Origin: JAICTV01 sp034666045
Lineage (GTDB): Bacteria > Planctomycetota > Phycisphaerae > Tepidisphaerales > Tepidisphaeraceae
NCBI GenBank assembly: GCA_034666045.1
Contig: JAXDMN010000466.1
Location: forward strand, 1-29,839
Direction of reading: 5' to 3'
Length of the DNA stretch: 29,839 bases
In this document: positions 21,900-29,783 of the stretch, in pieces
Position numbering within the stretch: position 1 is the first letter of the stretch
Layout: every line of letters begins with the position of its first letter
The notes under the pieces: model-generated
Database searches by the model: none
What the model was told of the DNA's origin: nothing
What the model saw: the letters and a program-made list of their open reading frames with translations, nothing else
Translations under genes and position numbers: made by a program

Positions 21900-23777
21900 A
21901 TGCGACCGACCTCCTCCCGCCAGCGCCACGCCGAATTCCGTCGAACGATGGGGCAGCCCAAGGTCCAGGCCAACGGCGACGCCGCGAAGGATAAGTGGGG
22001 TGGGCGCAGATATTTAGGCGAATACGCGCGATGGCTCTGGCCCTATCGATGGGCCATCGCGGGCGTGCTGGTTATCGCGCTGATCACCGCCGCCATGGAC
22101 ATGGTCTGGCCGCTGGCGATCAAGCGCGTCATCGACAACCTCGCCGCTCCGGGCGACCCGGCGGCTAAGCTGCACCGGCTGAACATCCTGGGCGTCGCCG
22201 TCCTCGCGCTGCTCATCGTCAAGCAGCTACTCGATACCTACCGCGGGTACCGCACCGCCGCCCTCAACGCCAAGGTCATTTTCCGCCTGCGCAAGCGGCT
22301 CTTTCGCCGCTTGATCGGGCTGCCGCTGGTCGAGCTGTCGGATATGAAGTCGGGCGGGATCACCTCGCGCCTGTCGGGCGACGTCGACAGCGTCAGCGGA
22401 CTGATTCAGATGGCATTGATCAGTCCGACCGTCGCGCTGATCCGCGTCGTGCTCACGATCGCGATCTTTTTCTTCCTGAGCTGGAAGCTGGCGATCGCCG
22501 CTCTCATCGCCATGCCGCCGATCGCGCTGGCGAGCATGATGTACATGCGCAAGGCTCGGCCGGTCTGGCGCTCGATCCGCGAGGACCGCTCGGAGATCGA
22601 CGGGCGCGTGAACGAGACGTTCGGCGGGATCCGCATCGTCCGCGCCTTCCGCCGCGAGCCGCGCGAAGAACGCGGCTACGCGACCGGGCATCACACCTCG
22701 ATCCGCAAGTCGCTCTACGCCGAGGGCGTTGAGCTCACGCTTGGCGCGGTGTGGGGCTTCATGATCCCGGCGACCAGCCTGCTGATCGTCTGGTACGGCG
22801 GGTGGTTATATCTGCGCGGCGAAGCGCAGATCGGCGACATCTTCGCGTTCCAGATCTACGCCGTATTGCTGCTGCAACCCATCTGGTCGATCGTGAACTC
22901 GATCAGCCAGACGCAGCGCGCCCTGGCGGCGATGGAGCGCGTGTTCGAAGTGCTCGCCCGCCCGCTCGACAAGCCAGACGCCCCGGACGCGATCGAATCG
23001 CCGCGGCAGGTGAAAACCATCGATTTTGATAACGTTTCCTTCGAATATCGCCCGGATACGCCGGTCGTGAAAGATTTCGATCTGCACGTGCCGGGCGGGT
23101 CGACGGTGGCGATAGTCGGTCCGAGCGGGGCGGGGAAGACGACGCTGACGGACCTCGTCGCGCGCTTCCATGATCCCACGTCGGGACGCGTCCTTCTCAA
23201 TGGCGTCGATCTGCGTCACTTGCGTCTGCGCGGTTACCGCAGCTTGCTCGCCGTCGTGCAGCAGGAGGTTTTCCTCTTCGACGGCACAGTGCGCGACAAC
23301 ATCGCCTACGGCCGCCGCAACGTCACCGACGCCGAGGTCGAAGACGCCGCCCGACGCGCCAATGCGCACGAGTTCATCGATCGCCTGCCGGAAAAATACG
23401 ACACGCTCATCGGCGAGCGCGGCTTCAAGCTCTCCGGCGGGCAGCGCCAGCGGCTCTCGATCGCCCGCGCGATTCTCGCCGATCCGCAGATCCTCATCCT
23501 CGATGAAGCCACCTCAAACCTCGACACCGAGAGCGAGCAGCTCATCCAGGCTTCGCTCGCCGAGCTGTTCAAGGGTCGCACGACGTTCGTCATCGCGCAC
23601 CGGCTGAGCACCGTGGCGCACGCGGACATCATCGTGGCGATGGATCGCGGGCGGATCGTGGAAGTCGGCGCGCACACGGAGCTGATGGACCGCCGCGGGT
23701 TCTATTTCGACATGGTCGAGCGTCAGTGGCGCGCGTTCGCGCCGTCGTTCGACGCCGGCAGCACCGTCACAACTTAG
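21900..23777 (+). CDS. ABC exporter half-transporter (MsbA/MDR type, permease-ATPase fusion)
   Basis: A 625-residue fused membrane and ATPase protein that exports a lipid, peptide or drug, as a homodimer or with a partner. The membrane domain has six hydrophobic helices, starting YARWLWPYRWAIAGVLVIAL, with the coupling motif ETFGGIRIVRAFRRE. The ATPase domain has Walker A VGPSGAGKTTL (about 406-416), Q-loop VVQQEVFLFDGTV, signature LSGGQRQRLS (about 511), Walker B ILILDEATS (about 531) and H-loop IAHRLST (about 565). It is divergent from the sigma-factor operon across about 100 nt. Start 21900 is chosen because of the TACAAT just upstream; 21948 would drop 16 residues before the conserved part. 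Substrate unknown. Confidence 0.92.
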   Translation: MRPTSSRQRHAEFRRTMGQPKVQANGDAAKDKWGGRRYLGEYARWLWPYRWAIAGVLVIALITAAMDMVWPLAIKRVIDNLAAPGDPAAKLHRLNILGVAVLALLIVKQLLDTYRGYRTAALNAKVIFRLRKRLFRRLIGLPLVELSDMKSGGITSRLSGDVDSVSGLIQMALISPTVALIRVVLTIAIFFFLSWKLAIAALIAMPPIALASMMYMRKARPVWRSIREDRSEIDGRVNETFGGIRIVRAFRREPREERGYATGHHTSIRKSLYAEGVELTLGAVWGFMIPATSLLIVWYGGWLYLRGEAQIGDIFAFQIYAVLLLQPIWSIVNSISQTQRALAAMERVFEVLARPLDKPDAPDAIESPRQVKTIDFDNVSFEYRPDTPVVKDFDLHVPGGSTVAIVGPSGAGKTTLTDLVARFHDPTSGRVLLNGVDLRHLRLRGYRSLLAVVQQEVFLFDGTVRDNIAYGRRNVTDAEVEDAARRANAHEFIDRLPEKYDTLIGERGFKLSGGQRQRLSIARAILADPQILILDEATSNLDTESEQLIQASLAELFKGRTTFVIAHRLSTVAHADIIVAMDRGRIVEVGAHTELMDRRGFYFDMVERQWRAFAPSFDAGSTVTT

Positions 23778-23837
23778 CGCAACCCCCACATCAGACCTTT
23801 GCGCGTTTCTTGCCCGTTCCGAACACGGCCCGCGATA

Positions 23838-23856
23838 GTGCTTATGGAATAAGCAC
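23838..23856. promoter_or_regulatory. Inverted repeat upstream of the LacI-family gene
   Basis: gtgcttat-gga-ataagcac: two perfect 8-bp arms and a 3-bp centre, about 150 nt before the regulator start. Symmetry and size suit a dimeric repressor site. Confidence 0.45.
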
Positions 23857-23864
23857 AGCGCGCA

Positions 23865-23896
23865 TTAACCGTGCGGGTTAAACGGTTCACACCCGC
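23865..23896. promoter_or_regulatory. Operator-like palindromes upstream of the LacI-family gene
   Basis: ttaacc-gtgcg-ggttaa (23865-23881) overlaps gcgggt-N12-acccgc (23873-23896), whose middle ttaaacggttca is an imperfect palindrome centred on CG, as LacI-family operators are. Autoregulation is likely for this family; binding is inferred. Confidence 0.45.
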
Positions 23897-24004
23897 CATA
23901 ACACGCTGAAAACGACGCTTGGGCAAGTGGCACACCCTTTGCCAAGAGCGTCTCGAATGATCGGCGAATCACCCAATGCGTTCAAACTCAAACAAAGGGC
24001 AACA

Positions 24005-25147
24005 ATGAGTTCAACAGTAGAAGAAATCATCGAAATGGAACGAGTCAGCGCGGACCCAACTCCCGAACCGCTCCCCAAGCCGCGGCGGCATCGTCGCCCC
24101 AAGGCGGTGCGCCTGCACGACGTCGCCAAGGCGGCGGGCGTGTCGGTCGCGACCGTCTCGATGGTCGTCAACAGCAACCCGCGCATCAGTCCCGCGACGC
24201 GCAAGCGCGTGCAGCGCTTCATCGAGCAGCTCGGCTACCTGCCGAACCGCGCGGCGCAGATCCTCAGCGGCGCACGCCAGCCGTCTCTGGCTGTCCTGCT
24301 CCCGGCGCAGCGGCACACGTTTGCGGACGTGTACTTCGGGGAGTTGATCAGCGGCATCGCAGATGCCGCTGCCAGGCATGGGCAGGCAATCGTGTTTGAA
24401 CGCGCGACGCCGGAATTCGTCCGCTCGAAAAAGCACATCACGATGCTCGAAACCAAAGCCGCTGACGGAATGCTCATCCTGGGCTTCAACGACATGCACC
24501 GCTTCCTCGACGATTTCGCCGGCACCAAAGCCAATGTCATCGCCGTCGACAGCAAGCTGGCGCGCGACGGAACGATGGACGTGGTTGGCTGCGACTATCG
24601 CTCCGGCGCGCAGCAGGCGATGAATTACCTGCTCCAGCTCGGCCATCGCAAGATCGCCCTGATCACCGCGACGGGCGGCGGACGCTGCACGCGCGACGTC
24701 GTCGACGTCTATCGCGCCGCCATGTCCACCTACGGCGTCAAGCCCGCCGACGGCTGGTTCGCCGACGGTCGCCTCACCGAAGAGGGCGGCGACGAGGCGG
24801 CCGCGCAGATCCTTGGCAACTACCCCGAGATCACCGCGCTGTTCGCCGTGAACGACAAGATGGCGATCGGCGCACTGCACTACGCGACGCGGAAAAATCT
24901 CGCGGTGCCGCGCGATCTGTCGATCGTCGGCTTCGACAACCTGCGCCACGCCGCGTTCATGAACCCGTCGCTGTCGACGGTTCATCTCCCGCTGCACGAA
25001 GTCGGCGCCCGCGCCTGCGAACGCCTGATCGAGCGCATCAACGGCCGATCCGAGCCGACCGACGACCGACTCCCGACGCACCTGGTCGTGAGAAATTCGA
25101 CCGGCCTGGCGCGCGATCTCGGTCCGCTGGCGGATTCGGCGGCGTAG
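24005..25147 (+). CDS. LacI-family transcriptional regulator
   Basis: A 380-residue repressor. The DNA-binding helix-turn-helix is at about 36-90: VRLHDVAKAAGVSVATVSMV, then NPRISPATRKRVQRFIEQLGYLPN with the hinge helix NRAAQILSGARQ. The periplasmic-binding-like effector domain follows (LAVLLPAQ, DGMLILGF, LGHRKIALIT, TALFAVNDKMAIGAL, LSIVGFDNLRHAAFMNPSLSTV). An unusual 34-residue N-terminal extension rich in Glu and Pro precedes the HTH. The ATG at 24005 has AAAGGG 4 nt upstream; longer frames start before it. Effector is probably a sugar or similar metabolite; no sugar-use genes are next to it, so it may act elsewhere. Confidence 0.93.
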   Translation: MSSTVEEIIEMERVSADPTPEPLPKPRRHRRPKAVRLHDVAKAAGVSVATVSMVVNSNPRISPATRKRVQRFIEQLGYLPNRAAQILSGARQPSLAVLLPAQRHTFADVYFGELISGIADAAARHGQAIVFERATPEFVRSKKHITMLETKAADGMLILGFNDMHRFLDDFAGTKANVIAVDSKLARDGTMDVVGCDYRSGAQQAMNYLLQLGHRKIALITATGGGRCTRDVVDVYRAAMSTYGVKPADGWFADGRLTEEGGDEAAAQILGNYPEITALFAVNDKMAIGALHYATRKNLAVPRDLSIVGFDNLRHAAFMNPSLSTVHLPLHEVGARACERLIERINGRSEPTDDRLPTHLVVRNSTGLARDLGPLADSAA

Positions 25148-25152
25148 AAAAA

Positions 25153-25198
25153 ATGGTCATTGGTCACCTGTGATGAGTGGCAGGTGACCAATGACCAT
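25153..25198. repeat. Perfect 18-bp inverted repeat after the LacI-family gene
   Basis: Arms atggtcattggtcacctg (25153-25170) and its exact complement (25181-25198) flank a 10-nt loop. It directly follows the regulator stop, so the RNA would form a strong hairpin, but it lacks a T-run. The ggtcattggtca core is itself a short repeated unit, as in dispersed palindromic elements. Confidence 0.85.
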
Positions 25199-25223
25199 GC
25201 TTCGGGATGATCCGCCCGCAGTG

Positions 25224-25229
25224 TACAAC
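25224..25229 (+). promoter_or_regulatory. Candidate -10 element (TACAAC) for the TMTC-like gene
   Basis: Ends 8 nt before the ATG at 25238, with no Shine-Dalgarno between, consistent with a leaderless mRNA. Confidence 0.35.
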
Positions 25230-25237
25230 TACCGCCG

Positions 25238-26794
25238 ATGCTCCGTTCCCGGGCCGCACGAACTGCTGCGCTGCTGCTGCTCGTCGCGGTCGTATTCGGG
25301 CGAATCGCGACGCACGAGTTCGTCAACCTCGACGACGACAAGTTCCTCTACGCGAACGAGAAGTTGCTGCCGCCGACCTTCGCCGGGCTGGCGGAGGTCT
25401 GGCGCGGGCCGCACGCGCACCTGTATGTGCCGATCACGATGACGGCGTGGTGGATCGTCGCGCAGGCGGGACTGATCCGTGACGTGTCGGCGAGCGGCGG
25501 CGGGTCGGCGTATGCGCTCAATCCGTGGGTCTTTCACATCGCCAGCCTGCTCGTGCACGTCGCGAACGTGCTGCTGGTCCGTCGGATTCTCCGCGCGATC
25601 ACGCGCGACGATCTCGCGAGCGTCATCGGCGCGGCGATCTTCGCCGTTCATCCGCTGCAAGTGGAAACGGTCGCCTGGGCGAGCGAGCTGAAAGATCTTT
25701 TGGCGGCGATGTTTTCGTTGCTGGCGATTGTTTCGGTCATCGAAGCGACACAAAATGACGCGAAACGACCGGCCGCGTGGTGGGGCGGGGCGATTGTCTG
25801 CTTCATCTTTGCGCTGCTGAGCAAACCGTCCGCCGTCACGCTGCCGATCATCGTCGCGGCGGTGCTGTGGATGATCGACGTGAAACCCCGGCGGGTGATT
25901 TTCATCGTCCTCATCGCCGGGCTCGCGATCGCGGCGCCGGTGGCGCTGGTGACGCGCGCCGTACAGTCGGCGGCGGATGTGCCGGCGACCGCGCTGTGGG
26001 CGCGGCCGCTGGTGGCGGGGGATGCGCTGGCGTTTTATCTGGCGAAAATCGTTTTTCCGCTCGGCCTGACAGTCGATTACGGTCGCACGCCTGCCGCGAT
26101 TTTCGCGTCACGCGCGGCGTACTGGACGTGGATCATTCCCGGCGTCGTCACCGTCCTCGTCCTCGTCAGCCGCAATCGCGTGCTCCTGGGCGCGTGGATT
26201 ATTTTCGTCGCCGCCGCCGGCGCGAATCTCGGCCTGCTGCCGTTTGATTTCCAGATCGTCTCGACCGTCGCGGATCATTACATCTACCTCGGCCTGTTCG
26301 GCGTCGCGATCGCGGTCGCGTGCGGCGTCAGCAAATGGCCGCGACTCGCTGGCGTCGCGGCGGCGGTCGTATTGATCTTTGCCGTCCTCACCTTCATCCA
26401 GGCCGGGCGATGGCGCGACTCGTTCTCACTCTGGAATCACGCGATCGCCGTGAATCCCCGCAGCGGCTTGGCGCACGGGAACCTCGGTGCGGCTCACCTG
26501 AACAACGGCGACGCCTACGCCGCGTTGCCGCTGCTGAACCGGGCGGCGGCACTCGATCCGAATGATCCGTTCGCGCAGTTAAATCTTATTCGTGCGAATC
26601 TCGCGACCGGCAACACCGCGGCAGCCGCCGACAGTGCGGAAAGGCTCGTCGTCGCCTATCGCCGCCGCGCCGACTTCAACCCGCAGCTCGTCGCCGCCGT
26701 TCTCGATCGCTTTGCCGCCGCCATCGCCGCGCGCGGCGACGCGACGTCCGCGCAGCGTCTGCAAGACGAGGCGGCGCGGCTGCGCAATCCATGA
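25238..26794 (+). CDS. TMTC-like membrane protein with C-terminal TPRs (GT-C type)
   Basis: A 518-residue inner-membrane protein. The first loop holds FVNLDDDKFLYAN with the acidic pair expected in GT-C glycosyltransferases, then IFAVHPLQVETVAWASELKD, the hallmark of the TMTC/DUF1736 group. About ten hydrophobic segments follow up to residue 395. The C-terminal 120 residues are TPR helices (LWNHAIAVNPRSGLAHGNLG, LPLLNRAAALDPNDPFAQLN). Animal TMTC proteins O-mannosylate cadherins; bacterial relatives are presumed lipid-sugar-dependent protein glycosyltransferases, not proven here. No ribosome site. It may be coupled with the methyltransferase 36 nt on. Confidence 0.82.
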   Translation: MLRSRAARTAALLLLVAVVFGRIATHEFVNLDDDKFLYANEKLLPPTFAGLAEVWRGPHAHLYVPITMTAWWIVAQAGLIRDVSASGGGSAYALNPWVFHIASLLVHVANVLLVRRILRAITRDDLASVIGAAIFAVHPLQVETVAWASELKDLLAAMFSLLAIVSVIEATQNDAKRPAAWWGGAIVCFIFALLSKPSAVTLPIIVAAVLWMIDVKPRRVIFIVLIAGLAIAAPVALVTRAVQSAADVPATALWARPLVAGDALAFYLAKIVFPLGLTVDYGRTPAAIFASRAAYWTWIIPGVVTVLVLVSRNRVLLGAWIIFVAAAGANLGLLPFDFQIVSTVADHYIYLGLFGVAIAVACGVSKWPRLAGVAAAVVLIFAVLTFIQAGRWRDSFSLWNHAIAVNPRSGLAHGNLGAAHLNNGDAYAALPLLNRAAALDPNDPFAQLNLIRANLATGNTAAAADSAERLVVAYRRRADFNPQLVAAVLDRFAAAIAARGDATSAQRLQDEAARLRNP

Positions 26795-26816
26795 GAGACT
26801 TCCGCGCGCCGCCGGG

Positions 26817-26822
26817 TAAGAT
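26817..26822 (+). promoter_or_regulatory. Candidate -10 element (TAAGAT) for the methyltransferase gene
   Basis: Ends 8 nt before the ATG at 26831, with no Shine-Dalgarno between; the same spacing as at 25224. Confidence 0.3.
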
Positions 26823-26830
26823 GGCATCCC

Positions 26831-27487
26831 ATGCACCGCCAACCCGAACCGGAGCTGATGGACCACCCGGCCGAAGCGCAGGCGTACGCGGCGGCGGATT
26901 TTTCCGACGTCAACGCCGCGTTCGTCGATCGCCTCCTGAGCCTCACGTGGAATCTCAACGTCGCGCGCTGCGTCGATCTCGGGAGCGGTCCCGGCGACAT
27001 CGCGATTCGTCTCGCGCAGCAGCGGCCGCTCTGGCACATCGACGCCGTCGACGCCGCCGAGCCGATGATCGCGCTGGCGCGCGTCGCCGTCGCGCAGGCG
27101 GGCGTCACGAACGTGCGGCTTCATCACGTCGATGCGAAGCAGACGAAGCTGGCCGCGGGATACGACGTGATTTTTTCCAACAGCCTGCTGCATCACCTGC
27201 CGGATCCGCTTCCGATGTGGCAGGAAATCCGCCGGCTCGCGCGGCCGGGCACGATCGTTCTCGTCCGCGACCTGGTCCGCCCGGCGAGCTATGATCTGGC
27301 GGAAGAAATCGTGGAGCAGTACGCGGGCCGCGAGTCGAACACGCTGAAACAGGAATATTATCGCTCGCTGCTCAGCGCGTTCACGCCCGCCGAGATGCGC
27401 GCGCAGCTCGAGAAGTCTGGCTTGAGCGAGCTGGAAATCCGCCAGGCGAGCGATCGGCACGTCGATGTATCCGGCGTGCTGACCTAG
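26831..27487 (+). CDS. Class I SAM-dependent methyltransferase
   Basis: A 218-residue Rossmann-fold methyltransferase of the Methyltransf_11/25 type. Motif I is VDLGSGPGDIAIRLA (about 48-62), the acidic end of strand 2 is AVDAAEPMI, motif post-II is HHVDAKQTKL, and strand 4 reads YDVIFSNSLLHHLPDP. The HHLPDP form is typical of small-molecule methyltransferases (quinones, lipids). It lies 36 nt after the TMTC-like gene and 10 nt before the flavoprotein-ferredoxin fusion. Substrate cannot be told. Confidence 0.9.
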   Translation: MHRQPEPELMDHPAEAQAYAAADFSDVNAAFVDRLLSLTWNLNVARCVDLGSGPGDIAIRLAQQRPLWHIDAVDAAEPMIALARVAVAQAGVTNVRLHHVDAKQTKLAAGYDVIFSNSLLHHLPDPLPMWQEIRRLARPGTIVLVRDLVRPASYDLAEEIVEQYAGRESNTLKQEYYRSLLSAFTPAEMRAQLEKSGLSELEIRQASDRHVDVSGVLT

Positions 27488-27490
27488 CAT
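27485..27490 (+). promoter_or_regulatory. Candidate -10 element (TAGCAT) for the flavoprotein-ferredoxin gene
   Basis: Overlaps the methyltransferase stop and ends 7 nt before the ATG at 27498; no Shine-Dalgarno is seen. Confidence 0.3.
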
Positions 27491-27497
27491 CAGACAC

Positions 27498-29783
27498 ATG
27501 AACGTGCTCTCCCGCTACGCGCGATGGCTGCACCTGAAATGGCCGGCCGGGACGGTGGAGAATCTCCCCCGCGTCAACGAAGACGGTTCGACGAACGTTC
27601 CCGGTCTCTACGTCGTTGGAGATCTGACGGGAATCCCGCTCCTGAAATTTTCCAGCGACACCGGCGCGCGCGTCGTTCGTCTCATGGCGCAGGATCGTCA
27701 AACTTCTGATCATCTTGATCTGGTCATCATCGGCGCGGGGGTCTCCGGCATGGCCGCCGCGCTCGAAGCAAAGAAGCTCGGACTGAAGTTCGAGATTCTC
27801 GAATCTTCCGAAGCGTTCTTTACCGTCGTCAATTTTCCGGCGCGCAAGCCGATCTTCACTTATCCGAGCGGCATGACGCCCGCGGGGGATCTGCAATTCC
27901 GCGAGGAAGTTCATCCGAAGGAAACGCTTCTCGAAGACCTTCGTCGCGAAACAGTGGGGATCACACCGCGCCGCGCGGCGGTTGAATCCGTCACGCGCAA
28001 GGGCGACCTGCTTCAGGTCAATCTCGAAGGCGACGACGCTCCGCTCCTCGCCCGCCGCGTCATCGTCGCGATCGGCCGATCGGGAAATTTCCGTAAGCTC
28101 GAAGTCCCCGGCGAAGACCTCGACAAGGTCTACAACCGCCTGCACGACCCGAAAGACTTCGCCGGCAAGAAAATCGTCGTCGTCGGCGGCGGCGACAGCG
28201 CCCTCGAAACGGCGATCGCGCTGGCGGAGGTCGGCTGCGACGTGACGATCGCCTACCGCGGCGCGCAGTTCAGCCGTCCAAAGCCGGACAACATCGAGCG
28301 CCTTGCGGCGCTGCCGGTCAAAGTGCTGTTCGTCACACGCGTCGCGGAAATCCGACAGGACGAAGTGGTGCTCACCGCAGCCGATCGTGGGGTGGGCGTC
28401 TCGCCCGCGCGGTTGCCGCGAAGCGGCTGGCCGCCGCAATCGCTCGGGCAAGATGCCCAAGCCACCAACATTCCGAACGACGCCGTCTTCACCATGATCG
28501 GCCGCGAGCCGCCGCTCGAATTCTTCCGCAAGTCCAGCGTGAAAATCCGCGGCGAATGGCGTGTCGCCAACATCGTCGGACTCGTCGCGTTCGTCTTGTT
28601 CTGTTTCTGGTTGTACCACTGGAAAAGCGGCCACGCGTTGCCGTTCGTTGGCGGCCTTCCGGCATGGCTCAACTTCAACCCCTCGCGCGTCGGCACGTGG
28701 TTTACCGATCGGACGACGCTGCTCGGCACGATCGCGCACTCCGCATCCGGGCGAGCGTTTTATTACACGCTGGCCTACTCGACCATCATCGTCGTGTTCG
28801 GCATCCGCCGGATCCGCCGGCGGAAAACGCCGTATGTGAAATGGCAGACGCTGACGCTGATGGCGATTCAGGTTTTCCCGCTGTTCATCCTGCCGGAGAT
28901 TCTGCTGCCGTACCTCGGGAGCAACGGCGCGTTCGACAGCGGCGCGGGGTTATGGATCAAGAACACATTCTTCCCGGGCGAAAGCTGGTGGCGCGCGTAC
29001 GGTTTTGTGCTCGCGTGGCCGCTGTTTGTCTACAACTGGTTTACCGCCGAACCGATCTGGGGATGGCTGGTGCTCGGGTTCCTCCAGACATTCGTGGCGA
29101 TCCCGGCGATGGTTTATTTCTGGGGGAAGGGCGCCTACTGCGGATGGATCTGCTCGTGCGGCGCGCTCGCCGAGACGCTCGGCGACACGCACCGCCACAA
29201 GATGCCGCACGGCCCGGCGTGGAACCGTCTGAACCTCGCGGGCCAGGTCATTCTCGGCGTCGTCGGCGTGTTGATGCTGCTGCGAATCCTCGGATGGATC
29301 TTCGGCCCGGAATCTGCGCCAGCGCGCTTGTTCAAGCTCGGCTTCGAAGGCCAACTCGGATACGGCTGGACGGTCGATCTCTTTCTCGCCGGCGTGGTCG
29401 GTTACGGCCTCTACTTCTGGTTCTCCGGCCGGGTCTGGTGCCGGTTCTTTTGTCCGCTCGCGGCGTTGATGCACATCTATCACCGCTTCAGCCGCTTCCG
29501 AATTCTCGCGGACAAAAAAAAGTGCATCTCGTGCAACGTCTGCACGGCCATCTGCCACCAGGGGATCGACGTCATGAATTTCGCCAACAAGGGCGAACCG
29601 ATGGCCGATCCGCAATGCGTCCGCTGCTCGGCGTGCGTCGCCGCGTGCCCGACCGGCGTGCTGTCGTTCGGGCAGGTCGATCCGCGGACGAATGAGACGG
29701 TCAAAACCGATCCCGCGTGGCTCGCCGCGTCGCCGGTGCTGATGCGCGAGATCGGAATCAACGGGCGACCACATCGCGTTTAG
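27498..29783 (+). CDS. Fusion of permuted thioredoxin-reductase-like flavoprotein and NapH/CcoG-like membrane polyferredoxin
   Basis: A 761-residue membrane redox protein. The FAD/NAD(P)H part has GAGVSG (79-84) for FAD and GGGDSALE (230-237) for NAD(P)H, but its flavin-closing motif NVPGLYVVGDLTG lies at 33-45, before the first nucleotide site, and not at the end, which is a circular permutation. There is no CxxC redox pair. From about 355 to 660 come membrane helices, with CGWICSCG (548-555) and CRFFCP (648-653), as in NapH/NosR/CcoG proteins. Two 4Fe-4S clusters follow: C676, C679, C682, C686 and C707, C710, C713, C717. It probably moves electrons from NAD(P)H through FAD and iron-sulfur centres to a membrane or periplasmic acceptor. 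Residues about 298-323 are a repeat-encoded insert. Confidence 0.88.
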   Translation: MNVLSRYARWLHLKWPAGTVENLPRVNEDGSTNVPGLYVVGDLTGIPLLKFSSDTGARVVRLMAQDRQTSDHLDLVIIGAGVSGMAAALEAKKLGLKFEILESSEAFFTVVNFPARKPIFTYPSGMTPAGDLQFREEVHPKETLLEDLRRETVGITPRRAAVESVTRKGDLLQVNLEGDDAPLLARRVIVAIGRSGNFRKLEVPGEDLDKVYNRLHDPKDFAGKKIVVVGGGDSALETAIALAEVGCDVTIAYRGAQFSRPKPDNIERLAALPVKVLFVTRVAEIRQDEVVLTAADRGVGVSPARLPRSGWPPQSLGQDAQATNIPNDAVFTMIGREPPLEFFRKSSVKIRGEWRVANIVGLVAFVLFCFWLYHWKSGHALPFVGGLPAWLNFNPSRVGTWFTDRTTLLGTIAHSASGRAFYYTLAYSTIIVVFGIRRIRRRKTPYVKWQTLTLMAIQVFPLFILPEILLPYLGSNGAFDSGAGLWIKNTFFPGESWWRAYGFVLAWPLFVYNWFTAEPIWGWLVLGFLQTFVAIPAMVYFWGKGAYCGWICSCGALAETLGDTHRHKMPHGPAWNRLNLAGQVILGVVGVLMLLRILGWIFGPESAPARLFKLGFEGQLGYGWTVDLFLAGVVGYGLYFWFSGRVWCRFFCPLAALMHIYHRFSRFRILADKKKCISCNVCTAICHQGIDVMNFANKGEPMADPQCVRCSACVAACPTGVLSFGQVDPRTNETVKTDPAWLAASPVLMREIGINGRPHRV
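28389..28466. repeat. Palindromic repeat inserted in frame within the flavoprotein gene
   Basis: The left side ggggtgggcgtctcgcccg (28389-28407) pairs imperfectly with the right side (28444-28466, containing cgggcaagatgcccaagcc). It encodes RGVGVSPARLPRSGWPPQSL and on to QDAQAT, a low-complexity loop between VVLTAAD and AVFTMIG, which would be continuous strands in relatives. Confidence 0.7.
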
